Source of the DNA: Peteryoungia aggregata LMG 23059
Lineage (GTDB): Bacteria; Pseudomonadota; Alphaproteobacteria; Rhizobiales; Rhizobiaceae
NCBI RefSeq assembly: GCF_030814435.1
Contig: NZ_JAUSUW010000010.1
Location: forward strand, 62,001-126,000
Direction: 5' to 3'
Length of the DNA stretch: 64,000 nt
Positions within the stretch are counted from its first letter, which is position 1, and each line of letters starts with the position of its first letter. The notes below the pieces were generated by a model. The model saw nothing but the letters and a program-made list of their open reading frames with translations, ran no database searches and was not told where the DNA came from. This document shows positions 1 to 7,845 of the stretch, in pieces. The translations under genes and the position numbers were made by a program.

Positions 1-927
1 GTTGAGGCGGTGTCGATCGCCATCCGCGTAGATCTCGAGCCGCTTGACCCCCGGCGGGATGTCGAGGCCGACCATCCCTGACGTCGACAGGGTGGCCCAC
101 ACAGAGAAGGTGTTGCGGGTGAGCCTCTGGACTGCCAGCGCAGTCTCCATCCCCTCTGCAAGGCGCAGGGTGGGCGCTGCAGGGCCGAACCGAACGGCAG
201 CCCCGGACGCATTCCCGAAGCCGAGCTTGATTTTCTTCCCGTCCTCGTCGACCAGTGCCTTGCCGTCAGGTCCGAGGAAGATCCGCCAGATGGCGACCAG
301 CTCGCGCCGCACATTCTGGACCCCACCGATGAGGGCCGGGTGGCGCCCGCCCTTGAACGGCAGGGATGGGTGGAAGCGCAGGCTTGGAGGCCATTCGCCC
401 AGACCGGGCAGCTCCGGCATCAGCTCGAGGTCGCGCCCGACGAGGTAGCCCTCGCCCAGTGTGCCGGCGATCGGTGTGGCCGAGGCCCAGACGCCCTTGA
501 CCGTGTCGTCCTTCCATTTGTTTTCCCGGGCCTGCTCGCGCTCCCGCTTGGCTTTGCTCGCCTCCCTCGCCCGCTCCCTCTTGAGGCGCTCCTCGCGCTC
601 CGCCTGGGTTTCGATTCCGCCGCCCGGCAAGGCGATGCCCGCCATGTTGGCGATGACTTCGACGGCGCGCGGGAAGGACAGGCCGTCGAGCTGATGCAGG
701 AACTTGAAGTGATCGCCTGACGCACCGCAGCCGAAGCAATGGTACCGGCCTTTCTTGTCCTCGCAGTGGAAGGAGGGTTTCTTCTCCCCGTGGATCGGGC
801 AGCATGCCCAATAGTCACCCTTGGCTGGTCTGGTCTTGGCGCGATCCCAGGTGACGCGCTTGCCGACAACTTCTGAGATCGGTACCCGCTCGCGGATCTC
901 GTCGAGGAACTGCTCTGTGAAGCGCAT
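1..927 (-). CDS. Phage DNA primase, CHC2 zinc finger plus Toprim-like region (3' end outside window)
   Basis: The minus-strand frame is open from the ATG at 927 to the left edge, about 309 codons. Residues 40-72 hold a CHC2-type zinc finger (Cys43, His46, Cys64, Cys67, in CCPIHGEKKPSFHC and YHCFGCGASGD) as in DnaG-type primases. A charged Arg/Glu/Lys-rich linker follows (about 100-140). Then comes a region with AEGMETALA and YADGD, which fits the Toprim-like domain of phage and plasmid primases. Such proteins make RNA primers at the phage fork, often fused to a helicase, but the C-terminus lies outside. The start overlaps the resolvase stop by one base (TAATG), so it is translationally coupled. 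It is the last visible gene of the leftward operon. Confidence 0.85.
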   Translation of the reverse strand, partial: MRFTEQFLDEIRERVPISEVVGKRVTWDRAKTRPAKGDYWACCPIHGEKKPSFHCEDKKGRYHCFGCGASGDHFKFLHQLDGLSFPRAVEVIANMAGIALPGGGIETQAEREERLKRERAREASKAKREREQARENKWKDDTVKGVWASATPIAGTLGEGYLVGRDLELMPELPGLGEWPPSLRFHPSLPFKGGRHPALIGGVQNVRRELVAIWRIFLGPDGKALVDEDGKKIKLGFGNASGAAVRFGPAAPTLRLAEGMETALAVQRLTRNTFSVWATLSTSGMVGLDIPPGVKRLEIYADGDRHRLN

Positions 928-1508
928 TAGAACAGGCTTTCCTGCTGGTATGCCCGACCGCGATCGAAGGCATAGCCCGGCTCGTGAACGATGCGGGTGT
1001 AGTCGAGAATGCAGAGGGCCTCGGCCTCGTCCGCTGAGCCGTAGCTCCAGCCTCGAGCGTCGCAATATTCCTTCGCCCGCTCCTTGAACCACTTGGACCG
1101 CTCAACCTGACTGGCACCCTTCATGCTGTCCGGGGTGCGCGTCTTGGTGTGGGTCTTCGCGCGCCAAGACTGGATGGCCACAAAGTCAGGCTGCCGCAGC
1201 GCCATGATATGGCAGAGGGTCTGAGCGTGGGTCGGCCAGCCCGACGAGAACATGACCTGCTCGGCGTCAATCCGGTCGTCATCGCCATGGGTGACGATCG
1301 TCATCAGCTCGATGCAGACCAGCGGGTCCGGCATGCTTTCCAAGGTGCGCCGCATGAACTGGGTGAATGTGAAATAGGCCTCGCCTGGGGTCTCCTGGTT
1401 GAACCTCCAGGTTCCGTGCTTGAGCTTCTCTCCGCCTGCGAGGCACGAAGCCCAGCCCATATTTCTGCCGGGGTCGAGGACGAGGTAACTGCCGGGTGCG
1501 CGTGCCAT
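927..1508 (-). CDS. RuvC-like Holliday junction resolvase (phage)
   Basis: A 193-aa protein with the RNase H-fold layout of RuvC-type resolvases. The first acidic strand is at residues 9-18 (VLDPGRNMGWA), a second acidic residue is in CIELM, and the C-terminal acidic helix has SADEAEAL. These would bind the two metal ions that cleave four-way junctions. Phage resolvases of this type clear recombination or replication intermediates before packaging. The start overlaps the methyltransferase stop (TAATG) and the stop overlaps the primase start, so it sits in a tightly coupled replication operon. The family assignment rests on motif spacing only. Confidence 0.75.
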   Translation of the reverse strand: MARAPGSYLVLDPGRNMGWASCLAGGEKLKHGTWRFNQETPGEAYFTFTQFMRRTLESMPDPLVCIELMTIVTHGDDDRIDAEQVMFSSGWPTHAQTLCHIMALRQPDFVAIQSWRAKTHTKTRTPDSMKGASQVERSKWFKERAKEYCDARGWSYGSADEAEALCILDYTRIVHEPGYAFDRGRAYQQESLF

Positions 1509-2161
1509 TAAGCTCTCCGGTATTTGGCTGGTGCGTTGGACATGAAGGTTGCGATCGAGAAGCCGAGAGGCGTCCGGCTCCGCAGATCCCCGCGGAATGC
1601 GCCCTCCCCCATCTTCGCGATGCGATCGTCTGGCTTGACGTCAGCCAGATGCGCGGCCGGTCTCTTCGCCGGCATGACAAACCCGCCGCCGGTCCAGAGG
1701 CAGGTCTCTTTGGTGTAGTGGTCTTCCTCGTGCCAGCCGGCATACTCCCACGGGTGGAAGCGGTGATCCGGTGCGCCGACATGAGGGATGGTGCTGAGCA
1801 CCCCCTTGGGGTTCTCGATCAGGTACGGTGCGCCTGACCACTCGCAGGCGTGACGGCAGATCTCGAAGATCTCCAGCGCGTCCCGCAGCAGGGCCGTGCC
1901 CTTGCGCTTGAAATGAAGAGCGCCGCTCGAGGCGACGTCAGTGCAGGGCGGGAAGGCTGCAACGAACAGGATCTCGACCCCTGCCGGCGGCGTCCAGGAG
2001 CGCACGTCGCCCCAGACTTTCTCCACCCCAGCATGGTACCGGCGCGCGGTCGCGCTGTTCTGCAGGTCGACACAGATGCAGCGGATACCGGCCTCGGCCC
2101 ACGGCTGGGCCATGATCCCGCTGGCGTCGCAAAGGAAGATGGCGACAGGCTCGCGCTTCAT
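1508..2161 (-). CDS. Phage DNA cytosine methyltransferase-like protein
   Basis: A 217-aa protein. The open frame extends further upstream, but the ATG at 2161 overlaps the preceding TGA (ATGA), and the conserved region starts right there. The N-terminus resembles the SAM-binding motif of C5 methyltransferases (FLCDASGIMAQPWAEAG). A PC-type catalytic motif follows (FPPCTDVASSG) and then an ENP motif (YLIENPKG). At 217 aa it is shorter than restriction-linked C5 methylases and lacks an obvious long target-recognition domain, as is common for phage versions. The likely role is modification of phage or host DNA; the target is unknown. Confidence 0.7.
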   Translation of the reverse strand: MKREPVAIFLCDASGIMAQPWAEAGIRCICVDLQNSATARRYHAGVEKVWGDVRSWTPPAGVEILFVAAFPPCTDVASSGALHFKRKGTALLRDALEIFEICRHACEWSGAPYLIENPKGVLSTIPHVGAPDHRFHPWEYAGWHEEDHYTKETCLWTGGGFVMPAKRPAAHLADVKPDDRIAKMGEGAFRGDLRSRTPLGFSIATFMSNAPAKYRRA

Positions 2162-2727
2162 GCCGCGGCCTCGTCGAACTTCTGAGCCTCGTTGCCGAAG
2201 CCGTACCAGCCCGGACGGGTCTGACGGGAGAAGATGTCGCAGCGACGGGCATGGGGCATGACCCGATCGCACAGATGATAGAACTCTTCCGGCTTGCGGG
2301 AGTGCTCTCGGGCCACCCCGTCGAAGACCCCCGGCGGTACCCAATCTTGCTTCGGGTTGCCGAGGGTCGCGACGATGACCAGCTCGCCCATGGTCCTGGC
2401 CCGGTACCCGGTACCCATCCGGACCTTTCCATTGCGAGTGGTCTTCCGCCAGACGAGGAAGGTCTTGTAGGTGAAGCCCCAGTTCTCGACGCACTGGATG
2501 GCGAACGGCAGCTTCGGAGCGATGGTCCAGCAGTAGAGCAGGGTGTTCATCGATGCGAGCTGGCCGACCGGCATGGCGAGGATGTCCTCGTCCTTCATCA
2601 GGTCGTACTGGGCGAGCGCCGATTTCTTGGCGCCCTCCTCACTGTAAAGGTCGAAGCCCCACGGCGGGTCGATCACAATCAGCTCGTGATACAGCGGTCG
2701 CAGCGGGTCGAAAAACCAAGTCGTCAC
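2158..2727 (-). CDS. MT-A70 family adenine N6-methyltransferase
   Basis: A 189-aa protein with the DPPW catalytic motif (VIDPPWGF, about residue 19) and the C-terminal conserved block VAREHSRKPEEFY of MT-A70-like phage methyltransferases. The family transfers methyl groups from SAM to adenine N6 in DNA, giving protection from host nucleases or regulatory marks. The start is GTG at 2727, overlapping the TGA of the HNH gene (GTGA). The downstream cytosine methylase overlaps by four bases, so two modification enzymes of different chemistry sit back to back. Confidence 0.85.
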   Translation of the reverse strand: MTTWFFDPLRPLYHELIVIDPPWGFDLYSEEGAKKSALAQYDLMKDEDILAMPVGQLASMNTLLYCWTIAPKLPFAIQCVENWGFTYKTFLVWRKTTRNGKVRMGTGYRARTMGELVIVATLGNPKQDWVPPGVFDGVAREHSRKPEEFYHLCDRVMPHARRCDIFSRQTRPGWYGFGNEAQKFDEAAA

Positions 2728-3098
2728 TTCTTGCCCCTAACCCTCATCATGATCCTGCGCTCCAGCTCGATGAGCGCGAGGTTCAACTTCCATTTCACCC
2801 AGATGAGCCGGAACTTGATCGGCTCGCCCGGCCTGGGGGCATGGATCATTCGGACGAACCGCTTCACATCCATGTCGCCCTTGGTCTCGTTGCATTCGGC
2901 GCAGGCAGCGACCGTGTTTTCCTTCTGGTTGCTGCCGCCCTTGGCCCTCGGGATCACATGGTCCCGAGTGGCCTACTTGAGGGAGAGAGGCTCGAGGCAG
3001 TATTTGCACCGCCCACCCTGCGCCCGTAGGGCTGCCTCTCTCTCGGCCCGTTCGAAGGCCCGCTCCAGTCGGAGGCGCTGGTAATCGCGCCGCCTCAT
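2724..3098 (-). pseudogene. HNH endonuclease interrupted by an in-frame amber codon
   Basis: Read from the ATG at 3098, the frame encodes 41 residues ending in a zinc-binding CKYC pair. It then meets TAG at 2973-2975 and continues in the same frame with TRDHVIPRAKGGSN and CAECNETKGD. Together these make the HNH core (DHVIPRAKGG) and the second zinc pair CxxC. The two halves fit one nuclease of about 124 aa with a single stop inside. A GTG at 2957 could start the downstream half alone, but that would lose the first CxxC. Phage HNH proteins of this kind nick DNA or assist packaging. It is probably inactive unless the stop is read through or is a sequencing error. Confidence 0.7.
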
Positions 3099-3101
3099 GG
3101 A

Positions 3102-3590
3102 TCAGTTGCCCGGGCCTTCCGTGGCGATCGCCGCCTTGAGATCCTGGTTGATGAAGGCGTAGCCATCGTTGTTGCCACGCTGCCAGGCATCGTAGCCCTC
3201 GGAGCCGGCGGCATAGGGGTTGAGGTTTGCTTTGCGCAGCATCCCGGCGAGGCGCCCCTCTTCATAGGCACGGTCGGCTTCGGTGGCGCCGTCGCCATTG
3301 ATGAGGCTCATCTGCCGTCCGATGCGGTGGCCGAAGAGTTTCGCGATGCGGATCTTCCTCTCGAAGTCGGCGATGACCTGCCCGACGTCCTTCTCCTCGA
3401 GGGACATCGCGAACTCGATGTCCTTCTTGGACCAGCCGAGATCCTTGAGGCGCTTGTAGATGGCGTTCATCCCACCCTTCGTGCCGGCCATCTCGGACTG
3501 AGCCTTCTTGATGTCGGCGTAGCCCTTGAGGAACTGCTGGTCCTCGTAGTTCTCCTGCTGGGTCTTCTCGTTATGCGTACTCGTCATCAT
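3102..3590 (-). CDS. Hypothetical phage protein with a ribosome-modulation-factor-like C-terminus
   Basis: A 162-aa protein with a good Shine-Dalgarno sequence (GGAGGGG) before ATGATG at 3590. The N-terminal half is charged and probably helical. The last 60 residues (YEEGRLAGMLRKANLNPYAAGS then YDAWQRGNNDGY) resemble the G-x-x-A-G...NPY...AW-x-x-G pattern of ribosome modulation factor proteins. Such small proteins dimerise and silence ribosomes in bacteria; in phage the role is unknown. The function is not established here. It lies between the HTH gene and the HNH gene in the leftward operon. Confidence 0.55.
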   Translation of the reverse strand: MMTSTHNEKTQQENYEDQQFLKGYADIKKAQSEMAGTKGGMNAIYKRLKDLGWSKKDIEFAMSLEEKDVGQVIADFERKIRIAKLFGHRIGRQMSLINGDGATEADRAYEEGRLAGMLRKANLNPYAAGSEGYDAWQRGNNDGYAFINQDLKAAIATEGPGN

Positions 3591-3610
3591 GTTGCCCCTC
3601 CTGGGTGCGG

Positions 3611-3964
3611 TTAGAGGCCGAGGCGATTGCGCGCTTCGGCGATGGCGAGCCCTCCTTTGAGGAGCTCGAAATACTCGGGCTGGAGATGCGCGGGGATGGA
3701 AAAGCCGCGGCGGATGTCCTGCTGGTGAGACACCTGGGACTTGCGAACGTCGTCGACGCGACGTTCCCGTTGCTGGCCCCTGAGGTTCTTGTGAACGCGC
3801 TTGGCAAAGGCCGGCGGGATGCCAAGGTCGGACATCCGCTTTTGGACCGCGCTGCCACTCACGCCCAATTCAACGGCGATCTTGCGCATGGTGAGGCCGG
3901 AGGCATTCAGCCCGCGAAGCTTGCGATCGAGCTCCGAAGTCCAGTTCCACTTGTGAGCGCCCAT
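3611..3964 (-). CDS. Small HTH (GcrA/Myb-like) DNA-binding protein
   Basis: A 117-aa protein. The first 50 residues match a helix-turn-helix of the GcrA or resolvase type: WTSELDRKLRGLNASGLT, then RKIAVELGVSGSAVQKRM. The rest is basic and then variable. It is likely a phage transcription regulator acting after the Cro-like gene. The spacing to the upstream gene is two bases and to the downstream gene about 20, so it belongs to the leftward operon. The exact family is uncertain. Confidence 0.6.
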   Translation of the reverse strand: MGAHKWNWTSELDRKLRGLNASGLTMRKIAVELGVSGSAVQKRMSDLGIPPAFAKRVHKNLRGQQRERRVDDVRKSQVSHQQDIRRGFSIPAHLQPEYFELLKGGLAIAEARNRLGL

Positions 3965-3966
3965 GA

Positions 3967-4338
3967 TCAGGCGCCCTCGACTGCGTATTCCCCGACCGGC
4001 TGCCCGGCCTCCGCCTCCGCGAGCGTGGCGTCATCAGGGATGATGATGCAGTGCTGGATTGCAGTCAGCGCGATCAAGATCACGTCGGGGCCGGTGTTGG
4101 ACCGCTCCGGCGCGTTCTCCAGGCGGAAGATGGCCGTCTGGCTAACCCCCATCCGACGACCAAACGCCGTCTGAGTTTCGCCGAGGCAGGCGCGAACATG
4201 TCGGACCTGTCGCCCCGTAAGCGAGACGGCGAGCCCGTCAATTGGCAGCTGCAATTCAGAGAGCATGCCCTTAACTCGCTGCAGGATAGGGGTGAGGCCT
4301 TCGATCTCTTGATTCTCTTGGGTTGTGTCGTTCTTCAT
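3967..4338 (-). CDS. Cro-like XRE family transcriptional regulator
   Basis: The ATG at 4338 is preferred because AGAGGA lies just upstream; the longer frame to 4398 would run into the promoter. The protein has about 123 aa. An XRE helix-turn-helix is at residues 45-90 (VRACLGETQTAFGRRMGVSQ, then AIFRLE), followed by a short C-terminal extension. It is divergent from the CI-like gene, the usual arrangement of a lysis/lysogeny switch, so it is probably the early repressor or activator of the leftward operon. Its promoter shares an upstream element with the rightward operon (see regulatory entries). Confidence 0.7.
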   Translation of the reverse strand: MKNDTTQENQEIEGLTPILQRVKGMLSELQLPIDGLAVSLTGRQVRHVRACLGETQTAFGRRMGVSQTAIFRLENAPERSNTGPDVILIALTAIQHCIIIPDDATLAEAEAGQPVGEYAVEGA

Positions 4339-4382
4339 GGTTCCTCTCAGGAATGCGGAATGTATCGTTTCAGAACGCACTA

Positions 4383-4411
4383 CATCTACGTTACGCATCG
4401 CTCAACGTCAA
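4383..4411 (-). promoter_or_regulatory. Predicted leftward early promoter
   Basis: On the minus strand TTGACG (4411-4406) is followed after 17 bases by TAGATG (4388-4383), 45 bases upstream of the Cro-like start. The -35 is close to consensus and the -10 is weak. Support comes from a second copy of the sequence just upstream of this -35, which also precedes the TTGACT of the rightward operon at 5603. Confidence 0.45.
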
Positions 4412-4428
4412 CAAAAATGCACAACGAA
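4407..4428 (-). promoter_or_regulatory. Shared operator/UP-like element, copy 1
   Basis: The minus strand reads TTCGTTGTGCATTTTT then GTTGAC. Copy 2 at 5583-5607 on the plus strand reads TTCGTTGCGCATTTTTT, then GC, then GTTGAC. Only one substitution and a short insertion separate them. Both end in the -35 TTGAC of a promoter that drives away from the repressor gene. It is probably a binding site for the CI-like or Cro-like regulator, or a shared upstream promoter element. Confidence 0.55.
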
Positions 4429-4469
4429 TAGCAACAACAGGGTATAAATGCAGAGTAAGGAGTCACCCT

Positions 4470-5171
4470 ATGAAACAAGCCAAACCAGCAGACCGCCTTA
4501 GAGAGGCGAGGAAATCCGCGGGCTTTGCCAGCGCAGCCGAGGCCGCGCGCCGCATCGGCGTGAGCCCAATAACCTATACGGCTCATGAGAATGGCACCCG
4601 CGAGTACGACCGCGAGGCCTGCCTCAATTACGCGCGCCGGTTCCATGTCAGCCCAGCCTGGCTGATGTTCGGCGCGGACGCTTCCGGCCCGGCCCCCACC
4701 GAAGAGAATAACATTCCGCTCGTGGACTTTACGCCGGGTGTCGCAGACCGCACGCCGCGAATGCTCAATGAGTATGCTGTTCTCGACAGCAACATGATCG
4801 CTGACTTCACCGTCGACACGCTGCGACTGCCGTCCGCGTTCCTCGATCGGCAGATCTATTCGAAGCCGACATCCCTATTCGCAATGGAGTGGAAGCCCAG
4901 TTCCCGCGAATCATCGCGCGGTTCGGAATTTCGTGCCGGCGAAATCCTGCTGGTCAGATCGCAGAACCACGGCCCTCCGCGAGGAGAACGCTACCTGGTT
5001 GCAGACGGCATTTTTCCGGATGTGTTCGCTATTGAGTTGCACTCAAGGACGGATGAGGGCGCTTTTGTCGTGCGCGCTTTTTCCTCAACCGGGGGTGATA
5101 AGGAAATAATCAAACCGCTCAGTGAGATTAAGATCTTGGGACAGGTGGTAGCCACCATCAAACCCCTCTGA
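4470..5171 (+). CDS. CI-like phage repressor (XRE HTH plus S24-like C-terminal region)
   Basis: The ATG at 4470 follows AAGGAG; the longer frame to 4323 crosses the promoter region. The protein has 233 aa. An XRE-type HTH is at residues 8-62 (RLREARKSAGFASAAEAARR, then IGVSPITYTAHENG). The C-terminus (about 130-233) resembles the LexA/CI S24 fold (FRAGEILLVRS, ERYLVADG). I do not see a clear catalytic Ser in a GDSM-like motif nor the partner Lys. The domain may therefore serve dimerisation only, with induction by another route. It is the likely prophage maintenance repressor, controlling promoters at about 4411 (left) and 5603 (right). Confidence 0.75.
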   Translation: MKQAKPADRLREARKSAGFASAAEAARRIGVSPITYTAHENGTREYDREACLNYARRFHVSPAWLMFGADASGPAPTEENNIPLVDFTPGVADRTPRMLNEYAVLDSNMIADFTVDTLRLPSAFLDRQIYSKPTSLFAMEWKPSSRESSRGSEFRAGEILLVRSQNHGPPRGERYLVADGIFPDVFAIELHSRTDEGAFVVRAFSSTGGDKEIIKPLSEIKILGQVVATIKPL

Positions 5172-5261
5172 GACCTTACTAAGTCTAAGTTATATTTATT
5201 CCTTTTAACCCTTTATGACTGTTGGAAAGCCCGGAGCCCGAACATAGGAGGACTAAGCCCC

Positions 5262-5456
5262 GTGCTCAGAGAGCATCCGGAGTTAGCCCCTATGCCGAAT
5301 GACATGACTGCCGGAGCCGCCCATCACCCATCCTCGACAGTCGAAATCAGCGCTGTCGATTGTCCACACTTTTTCGTCGCCCCTGATAAGGCCACGGCAG
5401 GCACCCCTTTGGACTTACGGAGTGGGGCTTCTATTTGCCTGCGCCCAGTGGTATAG
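5262..5456 (+). CDS. Possible small hypothetical protein (64 aa)
   Basis: A GTG start at 5262 lies nine bases after GGAGG. The product has 64 aa, two Cys, no membrane segment and no family I recognise. It sits between the repressor and a terminator. It could be a chance frame; the Shine-Dalgarno sequence is the only positive evidence. Confidence 0.3.
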   Translation: MLREHPELAPMPNDMTAGAAHHPSSTVEISAVDCPHFFVAPDKATAGTPLDLRSGASICLRPVV

Positions 5457-5517
5457 AAAAACTCGTGTCAGACGAGAGAGAGCGCCACTGTCTTCAACCG
5501 ACCGCTCTCTTTGTTGA

Positions 5518-5550
5518 GGCCCCGCTTTAAGCCAGCGGGGCCTTTTTTTT
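5518..5550 (+). terminator. Intrinsic terminator
   Basis: A perfect 9-bp stem, GGCCCCGCT (5518-5526) with AGCGGGGCC (5534-5542), and a 7-base loop, followed by eight T (5543-5550). It ends the repressor transcript before the rightward early promoter. Confidence 0.85.
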
Positions 5551-5582
5551 ATTCCCACATCGATACGTCTTGTGTCAATCGC

Positions 5583-5633
5583 TTCGTTGCGCATTTTTTG
5601 CGTTGACTTTTTTGCATTCGCAGCGAATATACA
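5583..5633 (+). promoter_or_regulatory. Predicted rightward early promoter with operator elements
   Basis: Copy 2 of the shared element (5583-5607) ends in the -35 TTGACT (5603-5608). A -10 candidate is AATATA (5626-5631, 17-bp spacer) or TATACA (5628-5633, 19-bp spacer). A perfect inverted repeat ATTCG-CAG-CGAAT (5616-5628) lies between -35 and -10, where a bound repressor would block polymerase. It would drive the ATPase-exonuclease-RecT operon from 5736. Confidence 0.55.
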
Positions 5634-5735
5634 CCCCGATCCGCATTGACGGGAACGCACGCCCAAAAGCGATGCCGAACGTAGTGACGGACATTCACGG
5701 CGCATCGATGTGATGCGCACACCAGGGGATAGACC

Positions 5736-6989
5736 ATGCGAATTTTGTCGCTGAAAGCAGAGCAAATCAAAAGACTTGAAGCCGTTCACATCAAGCCGGA
5801 TGGGAGCCTCATCGAGATCACCGGCCGCAATGCCCAGGGGAAGACCTCGGTCCTCGATAGCATCTGGATGGCTCTTGGTGGCGACAAGGCCATCCCGGAG
5901 AAACCCATCCGCGACGGCGCTGACAAGGGCGTCATCGAAGTCGACCTCGGCGCATACAAGGTGACCCGCACCTTCAAGGCCAAGGAAGACGGCAGCTTCA
6001 CCAAGGCTGTCACGATCACCACTGCCGACGGCATCAAGGCCAGCAACCCGACCGAGATCCTCAAGGGCATCGTGGGCGAGCTGACCTTCGATCCCCTCGC
6101 CTTCGCCCACATGAAGGCAGACGCACAGGTCAAGGCGCTCCGCTCCCTCGTCCCGGGCTTCGACTTCGCCGCCAATGACAAGGCTATCAAGGACGCCTTC
6201 GAAGCGCGCACTGCCGTCAACCGCCGCGTCGGCGAACTGGAGGTGCAGGTATCTGCGATCGAGGTTCCCGAAGACGCGCCGCTTGAGGCCGTCTCGTTCT
6301 CGGACCTGACCGACGAACTGCAGGCTGCCCTTGACCACAACTCCAGCGTCGACCGCATGGAGCGCCAGGTGCAGCAGCATGAGGCGTCGATCACCGCCAC
6401 CGAGGACACGGTCAACCAGCTCAAGCTCCGCCTCAAGGAGGCCGAGCTGCGACTCGAGGAGCTGCGCGACGTCGAACTCGGCGAGATCCCCGAGCGCAAG
6501 GACATCGACGCCATCCGCGAACGCATCGGCGACGTCGAGCGACTGAACGCCCTCTATGCCAAGCGCGCCCGCAAGGAGCAGCTGCAGACCGAGCTGGACC
6601 AGAAGACCGCCGAGTCCGAGGCGCTGACCCAAAAGGTGGACGATGGTCGCAAGGCCGCAGCCGACGCCGTCAGGGCCGCACAGCTGCCCGTGGACGGGCT
6701 TGAGCTGACCGAGGACTCGATCCTCCTCAATGGTCAGCCGTTCTCGCAGGCGAGCGACGCTGAGCAGCTGCGGGCCTCTGTCGCCATTGCCGGCGCTATG
6801 AACCCCAAGCTTCGCGTGATGCTGGTTCGGGACGGGTCTCTTCTGGACCGCGACTCCATGGCTCTTCTCGCCGGTTACGCCGAGCTGCATGATCTCCAGG
6901 TCTGGTGCGAGGTTGTGGAGTCCGGCCGTCCCGGCGCGATCGTCATCGAGGACGGCCACATCGTCGAGCGCGCGGAGGCTGCCGAATGA
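5736..6989 (+). CDS. SMC/RecF-like AAA ATPase (phage recombination)
   Basis: A 417-aa protein. Walker A is at residues 28-38 ([11 protein letters not shown]). A central region of about 170-320 is rich in Glu, Lys, Arg and Leu heptads and should form a coiled coil. The C-terminal part has a signature-like [17 protein letters not shown] and a Walker-B-like [13 protein letters not shown]. This is the plan of small Rad50/SbcC- or RecF-type ATPases found beside phage recombinases. The canonical Walker B Asp-Glu is replaced by RDGS, so hydrolysis may be weak. It is the first gene of the rightward operon, and the next gene overlaps by ATGA. Confidence 0.75.
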   Translation: MRILSLKAEQIKRLEAVHIKPDGSLIEITGRNAQGKTSVLDSIWMALGGDKAIPEKPIRDGADKGVIEVDLGAYKVTRTFKAKEDGSFTKAVTITTADGIKASNPTEILKGIVGELTFDPLAFAHMKADAQVKALRSLVPGFDFAANDKAIKDAFEARTAVNRRVGELEVQVSAIEVPEDAPLEAVSFSDLTDELQAALDHNSSVDRMERQVQQHEASITATEDTVNQLKLRLKEAELRLEELRDVELGEIPERKDIDAIRERIGDVERLNALYAKRARKEQLQTELDQKTAESEALTQKVDDGRKAAADAVRAAQLPVDGLELTEDSILLNGQPFSQASDAEQLRASVAIAGAMNPKLRVMLVRDGSLLDRDSMALLAGYAELHDLQVWCEVVESGRPGAIVIEDGHIVERAEAAE

Positions 6990-7540
6990 CCGCCTTCCGA
7001 AACCTCACCGGCCAGCGCTTTGGTCGCCTGATCGCCGTTTCCCATCGGGTGAAAGCTGGCCCCACGCAGGCCTATACCATGTGGATGTGCGACTGCGACT
7101 GCGGCGCGCAGAAGGAAATCCGCGCAAGCTCCCTCCATTCAGGCGACACCACTTCCTGCGGGTGCCTGCAGAAGGAAGGCGTTGCCGAGCGAAGCGCCAA
7201 GCATGGTGCCGCCCCTCGCGGGGAGCACTGGCCAGAGTATGCCGTCCATCGGTCGATGCTCCAGCGCTGCTTCAACCCCAACAGAGAGAACTACCCGTCC
7301 TACGGTGGGCGCGGCATCACGGTCTGCGATCGCTGGCGCTTTGGCCAGGACGGCAAGACCGGCTTCGAGTGCTTCATGGAGGATGTCGGTCGGCGCCCGT
7401 CGCCGGACCTCTCGATCGAGCGGGATGACAACGACGGACACTATGAGCCCGGCAATTGCCGCTGGGCCACGGCCAAGGAGCAAGCGAACAACCGCCGGTC
7501 TCGGATCGCTGCCATCGCCGATAAAGGAGTAGCAGCATGA
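6986..7540 (+). CDS. Phage zinc-ribbon/HNH-type protein
   Basis: A 184-aa protein, start chosen at the ATGA overlap with the ATPase. The N-terminus has [13 protein letters not shown] and a cysteine cluster CDCDCG...SCGC typical of phage proteins with a zinc ribbon ahead of an HNH or AP2-like DNA-binding region. The C-terminal half has [17 protein letters not shown], then [18 protein letters not shown], the usual ending of this family. These are thought to be homing-type or accessory nucleases. The catalytic residues are not certain here. Confidence 0.6.
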   Translation: MTAFRNLTGQRFGRLIAVSHRVKAGPTQAYTMWMCDCDCGAQKEIRASSLHSGDTTSCGCLQKEGVAERSAKHGAAPRGEHWPEYAVHRSMLQRCFNPNRENYPSYGGRGITVCDRWRFGQDGKTGFECFMEDVGRRPSPDLSIERDDNDGHYEPGNCRWATAKEQANNRRSRIAAIADKGVAA

Positions 7541-7845
7541 CCCTGCTCACCGCAAAGGAAGCGCTTGAGATCTCGCGCAAGAACGACCCCGAACAGACCC
7601 TCCGCAACATCCTCGAGCTGGTGAAGCTCGCCGCAGCAAAAGGCGAGTACAGCATCAAGGTTCGCGAGTGGGGCTTTGGCTCCGCCGCATACTACTGCCC
7701 CCCGCAGGAGTGGCCGACCATCGGCAAGACGGTCATCGGCCAGCTGCGCGAGATTGGCTACTCCGCCGATATCGGCAGCGAGGAACGTCAGTTCGTCGCC
7801 GTCTGGCTCGAGGTCTCCTGGGGAGACAAGGCAGGTGCCGCATGA
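7537..7845 (+). CDS. Hypothetical phage protein (102 aa)
   Basis: ATG at 7537 overlaps the previous stop (ATGA). The first half is helical ([20 protein letters not shown]). The second half looks like a mixed alpha/beta fold with aromatic residues. No membrane segment and no recognised family. It is operon-embedded between the HNH-type gene and a small beta-rich protein. Confidence 0.6.
   Translation: MTLLTAKEALEISRKNDPEQTLRNILELVKLAAAKGEYSIKVREWGFGSAAYYCPPQEWPTIGKTVIGQLREIGYSADIGSEERQFVAVWLEVSWGDKAGAA

Larger units (their letters stand above)
5172..5582. other. Intergenic region after the repressor gene
   Basis: No convincing large gene. It holds a small possible reading frame (5262-5456), a hairpin with arms AGAGAGCG (5477-5484) and CGCTCTCT (5503-5510), and an intrinsic terminator at 5518-5550. 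The paired hairpins before a T-run could be the 3' end of the repressor transcript or of a short non-coding RNA. The sequence after the repressor stop (5175-5215) is AT-rich. Confidence 0.5.

Noticed and set aside
5415-6959. A 514-codon minus-strand frame opposite the SMC-like ATPase
   Set aside because: Low-complexity Leu/Gly/Asp composition and no motif; it mirrors the ATPase, which has clear Walker A, coiled coil and operon overlaps.
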